Below, in pieces: positions 1-7,852 of a DNA stretch of 12,639 nt (the stretch's first letter is position 1; each line of letters starts with the position of its first letter). Both the position numbers and the translations under genes were made by a program. Under the pieces are notes generated by a model. The model worked only from the letters and a program-made list of their open reading frames with translations, was not told the DNA's origin and did no database searches. The stretch spans positions 1 to 12,639 of the forward strand of contig JAHFCY010000079.1 in assembly GCA_023249255.1 (NCBI GenBank), given 5' to 3'. Origin of the DNA: Candidatus Lindowiibacteriota bacterium (GTDB lineage: Bacteria; Lindowbacteria; 2-12-FULL-62-27).

Positions 1-2714
<2,714 letters not shown>

Positions 2715-2726
2715 ACTGTTTTTCTT

Positions 2727-2766
2727 ATTCCGCGAGAGCGGGATGAGCGCGGTTGGCTCGACCGCG
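2727..2766 (+). repeat. Two consecutive spacer hairpins
   Basis: Stem 1 pairs ATTCCGC (2727-2733) with GCGGGAT (2738-2744) around a GAGA loop, which fits a GNRA tetraloop; there is one G-T wobble. Stem 2 pairs CGCGGT (2748-2753) with ACCGCG (2761-2766) around a 7-nt loop. They lie just downstream of the 23S 3' end. A role in 23S 3'-end maturation is an inference. Confidence 0.7.
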
Positions 2767-2785
2767 AAGCCCGTGTTTGGGACTT

Positions 2786-2805
2786 ACACACTATGTGTTT
2801 TTTTT
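2786..2805 (+). terminator. Weak hairpin plus T run inside the rRNA spacer
   Basis: ACACA (2786-2790), a 3-nt loop and TGTGT (2794-2798) are followed by an unbroken T run ending at 2805. This has the form of an intrinsic terminator, but the stem is short and AT-rich. It lies between 23S and 5S, where termination would reduce 5S output unless antitermination operates. It may simply be a pause site. Confidence 0.35.
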
Positions 2806-2816
2806 AGAAGACCGGC

Positions 2817-2910
2817 GGAAGACTGCAGAAGTCCTGGAGAAGCTGGAGAAGACGGAAGAATTTCTTCTCCCACCCTTCTTCAACCTTCTCCATCCCTTCT
2901 CCCGTCTTCC
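2817..2910 (+). repeat. Long nested purine/pyrimidine inverted repeat
   Basis: Three perfect 7-bp complementary segments occur in nested order. GGAAGAC (2817-2823) pairs with GTCTTCC (2904-2910). GGAGAAG (2836-2842) pairs with CTTCTCC (2885-2891). GGAGAAG (2845-2851) pairs with CTTCTCC (2864-2870). The left arm is almost all purine and the right arm almost all pyrimidine. The transcript could form a long interrupted hairpin immediately before the 5S. It could be an RNase III-type processing stem or an inserted palindromic intergenic repeat. Confidence 0.7.
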
Positions 2911-2932
2911 ATCTTCATATCGAATACATGTG

Positions 2933-3051
2933 GCTTGGTGGCCATACCGATGGGGACACACCCGGACTCCATACCGAACCCGGCAGTTAAGCCCATCAGG
3001 GTCGATGGTACTCGGAGGGTAGCCTCCCGGGAGAGTAGAACGCCGCCAGGC
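2933..3051 (+). rRNA. rrf: 5S ribosomal RNA
   Basis: Complete 5S rRNA of about 119 nt. The ends pair to form helix I: GCTTGGTGGC (2933-2942) with GCCGCCAGGC (3042-3051), ten pairs including two G-U wobbles. The internal signatures are typical: ACACACCCGGACTCCAT, CCGAACCCGGCAGTTAAGCCC, a GTCGATGGTACT segment and GGGAGAGTAG near the 3' end. It follows the 23S in the usual bacterial order. One further pair (2932-3052) is possible, so the ends are uncertain by about 1 nt. Confidence 0.97.
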
Positions 3052-3052
3052 C

Positions 3053-3062
3053 TTTTTTTTTT
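3053..3062 (+). terminator. T10 tract right after 5S (probable rRNA operon terminator)
   Basis: Ten consecutive T residues follow the 5S helix I strand, with only one C (3052) between. No separate hairpin precedes it, so the 5S terminal stem itself would serve as the terminator stem. It separates the rRNA operon from the glycosyltransferase frame that starts about 20 bp later. Confidence 0.55.
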
Positions 3063-3083
3063 CGGGAGAAGAGGTAACGACGC

Positions 3084-4700
3084 CTGATAGCCGACGCCAA
3101 ACAAGACCGGAAATTTCTGATTCCGTGGATACTGATCATTCTGGCGTATGTGTTAATCAGATTAAATACGATTGATATTCCCCTGGATCGGGATGAGGGT
3201 ATATTTGGTTATGCAGGTCAAGTCATTCTTAATCACGGGCTCCCTTACAGGGACGTTTTTGAACACAAGCCTCCCCTCGTATTCTATATTTACGCATTAG
3301 CGCTTATTTTTGTTTCACCCACCCCATCCGGAATCCATATTTTTCTGCAGGTCTATAATTTTATCACTCTGATTTCCCTGTTTTTTCTTGCAAAAGTATA
3401 CTCCAAGTCCTCATCCGCGGGATATTGGACGGCGTTCATCTATGCCATGTTCAGCGCCTCTCCGGTTATCCAGGGATTCACCGCTTCGGCGGAGAATTTT
3501 ATGCTTCTTCCGATAACTCTGAGTTTACTTTTTGCGGTTTTGGCGGTACAGAAAAACAACCTCGTTTTTTCGTTCATCAGCGGCTTTGCCGGGGCTTTGG
3601 CATGCTGGACGAAACAGACGGCCGCGTTCAGCGTTTTATTTGTGCTGCTGTATTTATTGGCCGGCCCATTATCACAAAAGAGTGGAGACAAATTCAAAAC
3701 GTCGAAACGTTTATTCCGCCTGACAGGATCCTGGGCCGCCGGCGCCGCCGCGGTCTCGATGTCAATTTTGTTGTATTTTTATTTCAATGGCGTTTTTGAT
3801 GAATTCATCTATTGGTGTTTTACGCACAACTGGTTGTACTCGGGGTTGGTCAGTTCATCGGATAAATGGGCCATGTTTTTTTCTAAAATCATTTCCATTT
3901 TGAAGGAAGATGTGGTGCTGATCGCCCTGGGAATTTTTTATGGGTTCTATTCGCTTCTGAAGAAAGATGGAAAGGGGCTTTTTATATCAAGTTTTGCAAT
4001 ATTCTCTTTTTTGGGCGCCGTGCCGGGGCCTGCCTATACACATTATTTCGCCCAGATCGCGCCGGCTTTGTCGCTTGCCGCCGGGTTCGGAGTTTTAAAT
4101 TTAATTCATATCGTGCCGTCGAGACCGGCAAAAAATTTGATCATCATTGCCGCCGCAATACTCATCCTATTTGTCCCCCCGTGCGTAAACCCCGGATATT
4201 ATTTTAAACAAACACCGGCTGAAATCAGCCGGAGTATTTTTGGGGACAATCCATTTCCGGAATCGCGGGTCATCGCAAAATATATTGAACAGAATTCAGG
4301 CCCGAACGATCGGGTTTTTATCTTCGGTTCGGAACCGCAAATTTTGTTATATGCCCGTCGGAAAAGCGCCACCTCGTATGTGACCATGTATCCACTGATG
4401 AATACGTCTTACCCCAGATATATGGAATTTCAAAAAAGAGCGTGGCAGGAAATAAACAGGGTCATGCCTGAATACATTGTGTCTGTTCCATTACACACTT
4501 CGCATTTGTGGGATGGCAGGGCTGACCTTTTCTTATTTCGGGAACTCCAAAAATTAGTCCACAGCGCCTATCACGTCGACTCCAAAATGACCCTTGAGAC
4601 GGGGGAAGGCCATTTGATCGGCGGATCGGATTTGGATAAAACAAATGATCCGAATCACGTTGAAAAAAACACTATACTTCTATATCGAAAAAACCAATGA
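3084..4700 (+). CDS. GT39-like membrane glycosyltransferase (start uncertain)
   Basis: Polytopic membrane protein of the GT-C/GT39 (PMT/ArnT-like) type. These enzymes use lipid-phosphate sugars on the outer face of the inner membrane to glycosylate proteins or lipids. The first conventional start (GTG, 3150) gives 516 aa. DRDEG at residues 13-17 of that form is the expected acidic motif in the first periplasmic loop, followed by a PYRDVFEHKPPL stretch near 32-43, about ten hydrophobic segments and a soluble C-terminal region after about residue 350. The GTG start would discard the first membrane helix. The frame stays open upstream to 3078 and encodes FLIPWILIILAY just before it. A CTG at 3084, with GAGAAGAGG ending 9 nt before it, restores that helix (538 aa), so I annotate from there with low certainty. 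The gene is AT-richer than its neighbours, lies just after the 5S, and ends 14 bp from the convergent PLD gene. Acceptor and sugar are unknown. Confidence 0.8.
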   Translation: MIADAKQDRKFLIPWILIILAYVLIRLNTIDIPLDRDEGIFGYAGQVILNHGLPYRDVFEHKPPLVFYIYALALIFVSPTPSGIHIFLQVYNFITLISLFFLAKVYSKSSSAGYWTAFIYAMFSASPVIQGFTASAENFMLLPITLSLLFAVLAVQKNNLVFSFISGFAGALACWTKQTAAFSVLFVLLYLLAGPLSQKSGDKFKTSKRLFRLTGSWAAGAAAVSMSILLYFYFNGVFDEFIYWCFTHNWLYSGLVSSSDKWAMFFSKIISILKEDVVLIALGIFYGFYSLLKKDGKGLFISSFAIFSFLGAVPGPAYTHYFAQIAPALSLAAGFGVLNLIHIVPSRPAKNLIIIAAAILILFVPPCVNPGYYFKQTPAEISRSIFGDNPFPESRVIAKYIEQNSGPNDRVFIFGSEPQILLYARRKSATSYVTMYPLMNTSYPRYMEFQKRAWQEINRVMPEYIVSVPLHTSHLWDGRADLFLFRELQKLVHSAYHVDSKMTLETGEGHLIGGSDLDKTNDPNHVEKNTILLYRKNQ

Positions 4701-4714
4701 AGACACGCCCAATG

Positions 4715-6220
4715 CTACTGGCCGGCGGCGTAGGCGAGGTTGAAATTTCCGGTGTACTGGGAGGCGATGGTGGCGTCGCGGAGGATGAGAATGTTTTCGT
4801 CATTTTCGCCGTTGGCCGCGTCGGTCCAGTTGAAGGAACCCGTCACGACGGTCGAGCCGTCGGCGACGAGATATTTGGAATGGTTGAGCGAGCTGTACCC
4901 GTCTTTTTTGACGGCCACGCCCGCGTTTAACAAGTCGTCATACTGGCTGTAACTGCTCTTGGTCTGCCACGCGTCAAATACTCCCTGAATCTTGACGCCC
5001 CGGGCCTTGGCCGCCTCCAGCGCCGCGGCGATGTCGGGATCGGTGAACGTGAACACTGAAAACGCGATGCTTTTTTGGGCGCCGTTGATAACGTCCAGAA
5101 GATGCTCCTTCACGCCGTCGCTTGGCGTGAAATAGGATTCGACTGGAACGTCCCGACTGCCGCCGGATCCCGTGGTCGTCGCCAGCGGCGCGACCTTCGC
5201 AACCGTGGCGGAGCCGATGCCGGGCACCTTGTCGAGTTGCTGAACCGACGAGAATGGTCCGTTGGCCTCCCGATAGTTCACGATGTTTTGCGCCGCCGTC
5301 ACGCCGATGCCCGGCAGAGAGGCCAGCTCCCCGGCCGAGGCGGTATTGATGTTGATTTTGCCCGATCCGTCGCGCACTTTGACGGTAAAGGTGTGCGAGG
5401 TGTTGTCCGATTTGTCGCCATCAAATTTTCCGGAAAACATTTCGTTGAATTCGGCCGCGTAGGCGCCGGCAAGGCCCGCGTCGGCGAGGACGATACTGTT
5501 GTTGGCGTCGGAGGTGAACTGAGTCGACGTGAAATTGGTCGACCCCGTCAGAATCTTGCCGCCATCGACGACGACGAATTTGTTGTGCATGAGCGATCCG
5601 CTCGCGCTTCCATCCGACACGATCTGAACGCCGGCGGATTTCAACGCATCATAGAGGGCTTTCTTGTCCGGATCGGCGCAATTGCGCTCCTCGACCACGA
5701 GCTTGACTTTGCCGCTCCCCAGCCGTTTCGCCGCCGCCATCAGCGCGTCGGCAACCTCCTGCGATTCGATTGTGTAGGCCGCGACGAGAATTTCGGACGA
5801 CGCGGAATTGATGAAATCGACGGTGACGTCCCGGATGTTGGATGTTTGGGTCGACGGGTTTGTGAAGTAGGCGCCTTCCGGAACGGGCTCGGCCGATCCG
5901 CCGCCTGCGCCGCCGGGCGAACTCACCATCACGGCCAGCGCGCCGTAGAGCGTTTGTTTTGAACCGTTGGGTTTGGTGATCGTCATCTGCCGGCGCACTT
6001 CCACAAGTCCCGGCGTGTTGAAGGTGCGGCTGAATGTGACCTCGCCAATCACGGCGCCCTGCGGATCATACGCCGTGCCGGTATATTCTTCGGTGGACCC
6101 GAGGTCCACGGCGGTGGGGCCGTCCACAACGACGGCGTAGTCACCCTGATATGAAATCGCCGGGGCCGCGGACATAAAAAGAAGGAGCACTGCAACCCGA
6201 ATTCCCAACCGATTGCTCAT
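4715..6220 (-). CDS. Exported PLD-HhH-PLD protein (putative secreted nuclease)
   Basis: Predicted 501-aa phospholipase D superfamily protein acting outside the cytoplasm. Residues 1-21 form a signal peptide (MSNRLG, hydrophobic core, APA cleavage site). Residues 25-100 look like a small beta-rich domain, followed by a Gly-rich linker. PLD domain 1 spans about 117-265 with an intact HxK(x)4D motif (H212, K214, D219) and GSTN. Residues 287-347 form a ComEA-type double helix-hairpin-helix (INTASAGELASLPGIG, then LDKVPGIG), a DNA-binding module. PLD domain 2 spans about 357-495 with H447, K449, D454 and GSFN. HKD enzymes cleave phosphodiesters through a phosphohistidine, using two motifs in one active site. 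With the HhH, nucleic acid is a likely substrate (inference). The ATG at 6220 is preferred over an in-frame TTG at 6250 because it places the signal peptide at the N-terminus. There is no Shine-Dalgarno; the mRNA is probably leaderless. Confidence 0.88.
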   Translation of the reverse strand: MSNRLGIRVAVLLLFMSAAPAISYQGDYAVVVDGPTAVDLGSTEEYTGTAYDPQGAVIGEVTFSRTFNTPGLVEVRRQMTITKPNGSKQTLYGALAVMVSSPGGAGGGSAEPVPEGAYFTNPSTQTSNIRDVTVDFINSASSEILVAAYTIESQEVADALMAAAKRLGSGKVKLVVEERNCADPDKKALYDALKSAGVQIVSDGSASGSLMHNKFVVVDGGKILTGSTNFTSTQFTSDANNSIVLADAGLAGAYAAEFNEMFSGKFDGDKSDNTSHTFTVKVRDGSGKININTASAGELASLPGIGVTAAQNIVNYREANGPFSSVQQLDKVPGIGSATVAKVAPLATTTGSGGSRDVPVESYFTPSDGVKEHLLDVINGAQKSIAFSVFTFTDPDIAAALEAAKARGVKIQGVFDAWQTKSSYSQYDDLLNAGVAVKKDGYSSLNHSKYLVADGSTVVTGSFNWTDAANGENDENILILRDATIASQYTGNFNLAYAAGQ

Positions 6221-6242
6221 TTCAATGTCGATGATATATAGT
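6213..6242 (+). promoter_or_regulatory. Promoter for the membrane-anchored PLD gene
   Basis: TATAGT (6237-6242) is a 5/6 match to the -10 consensus and directly abuts the divergent -10 at 6231-6236. A weak TTGCTC (6213-6218) lies 18 nt upstream as a possible -35 and overlaps the divergent start codon. The start site is expected near 6249, about 5 nt before the ATG at 6254, so the mRNA would be leaderless. Confidence 0.45.
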
Positions 6243-6260
6243 GAACGCAACGCATGTCAA
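6231..6260 (-). promoter_or_regulatory. Sigma70-type promoter for the PLD-HhH-PLD gene
   Basis: Reading the minus strand, a perfect TTGACA -35 (6260-6255) is followed by an 18-nt spacer and TATCAT (6236-6231), a 5/6 match to TATAAT. The start site is expected near 6224, only about 4 nt before the ATG at 6220. The -35 box overlaps the first codons of the divergent gene. Binding and start site are inferred, not measured. Confidence 0.55.
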
Positions 6261-7459
6261 TGGAATCCAAATCTCCGCTCGACAACCGGCTTCGCAAAAA
6301 TTTCGTCGCCATCGGCGTGTTCGTCCTGATCATGGCGACTGTCCTCTGGATGTTGTCTCCCGGAAACATGGAGCGACGCCTCGCCCGAAACCTCCCGCCG
6401 GACGATCTCGAAAAAAATTCGCGAATCCGCCCCGGAGAGCCGGTCGAGTTTCGGGTCGACCCTCTCGTGGACGCCGACTATTTTCCGAGACTTCTGGCGG
6501 ATCTGACCGCCGCGCGGGAATCGATCGACGTGTTGATGTTCGAGATCAAACTCGGCAAACTGGCGGCCAATCCGGCAAACCGGCTCGTCCAGGCCCTGGT
6601 GGACGCTCATCAGCGCGGCGCCGCCGTCCATGTCCGATTGGAACAATCCGAAACCGACCACGCCAACACCCGGACAAACCGCCATACCGCCGAATATCTT
6701 TCCGCGCAGGGAATCAATCCGGCATTCGATTCGCTTGACGTCGAAACGCACGGCAAGGCCGTTTTGATCGACGGGCGAATTCTCTATGTCGGCAACCACA
6801 ACTGGTCCCAGGCGTCGCTCACTGAGAACAAGGAGGTCAGCCTGCGCGTCGAATCGCCCAGGGTCCTCTCGACCCTGCACCGCTATTTCGACCGATTCGA
6901 CCGGCGGATGAAGGACATTCGCCAGTTGTCAGGTCGGGCGGTCGCGGGATCGGAGGCGTGGGCGGCGGACGGCGTTTTCGACGTCGCGTTTCTCAGCAAC
7001 GAGGAATATCTGCCCGTGCTCCGGGAGACGATCCGACGCGCAAAACAGCGAATCGATATCCAGATGTATCTGATCCGACCGGGCCTTTCCGACTACAATC
7101 CGGTCAAAACGATCTTCGCCGAATTGGGCGACGCCCGAAAGCGCGGCGTTCAAGTGTCGGTGCTGTTCGACAGCCATTTCGCGGAGGACAATTCGGCCGC
7201 GAAGGAACAGCTTCGGCGGGAAGGCGTATGGGACGTGCGATTTGATGACGAGAACGTGACGAACCATCGCAAGATGGTGATGATCGACGATGAAACGGTG
7301 ATTGTGGGAAGCCAGAACTGGAGCATTTCGGCGCTGGCGGCGTCGAACGAAACGGCCGTCTACGTGAATAACCGGCGGGTGGCGGAAACTCTCAAGAAAA
7401 AACTATCCGCGGCGCCTGTTAATCCACACCAGCACCACCACGAATACGGCAACGAGTAG
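6254..7459 (+). CDS. Membrane-anchored twin-HKD phospholipase D-like protein
   Basis: Predicted 401-aa PLD superfamily protein. A single membrane segment at about residues 18-34 follows a short basic N-terminus (NRLRKN), so the rest is probably periplasmic. PLD repeat 1 spans about 73-215 with H166, K168 and D173 followed by GNHNWS. PLD repeat 2 spans about 245-385 with H338, K340 and D345 followed by GSQNWS. Both HxK(x)4D motifs are intact, so a working active site is expected. The substrate, phospholipid head group or nucleic acid, cannot be read from sequence; two-repeat proteins of this form include cardiolipin synthases and PLD nucleases. A second ATG at 6260 is an alternative start. No Shine-Dalgarno is present. 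The gene diverges from the other PLD gene, and its last 57 bp overlap the end of the opposing small gene. The C-terminus is His-rich (HQHHHEY). Confidence 0.88.
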   Translation: MSMESKSPLDNRLRKNFVAIGVFVLIMATVLWMLSPGNMERRLARNLPPDDLEKNSRIRPGEPVEFRVDPLVDADYFPRLLADLTAARESIDVLMFEIKLGKLAANPANRLVQALVDAHQRGAAVHVRLEQSETDHANTRTNRHTAEYLSAQGINPAFDSLDVETHGKAVLIDGRILYVGNHNWSQASLTENKEVSLRVESPRVLSTLHRYFDRFDRRMKDIRQLSGRAVAGSEAWAADGVFDVAFLSNEEYLPVLRETIRRAKQRIDIQMYLIRPGLSDYNPVKTIFAELGDARKRGVQVSVLFDSHFAEDNSAAKEQLRREGVWDVRFDDENVTNHRKMVMIDDETVIVGSQNWSISALAASNETAVYVNNRRVAETLKKKLSAAPVNPHQHHHEYGNE

Positions 7460-7852
7460 GAAGACCAGCGGCCGCCGCGCCTCCCTCTTCCAGCGCGCCA
7501 GTCCGACGGCGGAATGTTCGGCGGCTTTTTGCGCGACATCGGATCGAAACCGGTCGGCGACGCCGCCGTCACCCCGAACTGCCTGACGAATCGCCGCCTT
7601 CGCCGCCTCGGACTCCATCCCTTGTGTTTTTTCGGCCGTCCGGTCGAGTTCGGCCCAAGCCTTGGTCAGCATCGCCTCGACTTCCTTCTCGGGCATTTCC
7701 GCGGCGTATCGCGACAGCAGCGTTTCGTCTTCGGAAAAAATCTCGTGAGCGTACCGGCCCGCGTCAAACGGATGATCCGAAAAAGCCGGCGTGAAAAGCG
7801 CGGCAAGGCACGCGAGCGACGCCGCAAGGAAAACCGAAAGTCGAAGGCTCAT
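7403..7852 (-). CDS. Small two-helix envelope protein coupled to the kinase
   Basis: Hypothetical 149-aa protein of no family I recognise. Residues 1-25 are a signal peptide or membrane anchor (MSLRLSVFLAASLACLAALF). Residues 26-125 are hydrophilic, rich in Ala, Glu and Arg, and probably mostly helical. Residues 128-144 form a second hydrophobic helix, followed by INRRRG as a cytoplasmic positive tail. This predicts a periplasmic domain tethered by its C-terminus. The start at 7852 is chosen because its ATG overlaps the kinase TGA as ATGA, with GAGGGA just upstream, a typical translational coupling arrangement. A longer frame from 7933 would run into kinase coding sequence and lose the N-terminal signal. 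The context suggests a partner or accessory of the kinase (inference). Its 3' end overlaps the opposing PLD gene by 57 bp. Confidence 0.72.
   Translation of the reverse strand: MSLRLSVFLAASLACLAALFTPAFSDHPFDAGRYAHEIFSEDETLLSRYAAEMPEKEVEAMLTKAWAELDRTAEKTQGMESEAAKAAIRQAVRGDGGVADRFRSDVAQKAAEHSAVGLARWKREARRPLVFLLVAVFVVVLVWINRRRG

Larger units (their letters stand above)
2715..2932 (+). other. 23S-5S internal transcribed spacer
   Basis: Spacer of about 218 bp between the mature 23S 3' end and the 5S 5' end. It contains no tRNA and no credible coding frame. It holds two short GC-rich hairpins, a weak hairpin followed by a T run, and a long purine-rich/pyrimidine-rich inverted repeat, each listed separately. 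Spacers in this position are normally cut by RNases during rRNA maturation. These stems are therefore plausible processing signals, although this one is long for a 23S-5S spacer. Confidence 0.9.

Noticed and set aside
5075-5962. 295-residue open frame on the plus strand opposite the PLD-HhH-PLD gene
   Set aside because: Arg-rich antisense shadow caused by high GC; the minus-strand frame has clear domains and motifs.
6221-6250. TTG start at 6250 for the PLD-HhH-PLD protein
   Set aside because: It would place ten extra residues before the signal peptide and overlap the predicted promoter.
6257-6880. 207-residue minus-strand frame opposite the membrane PLD gene
   Set aside because: Antisense shadow of a gene with two intact HKD motifs; no recognisable domain.
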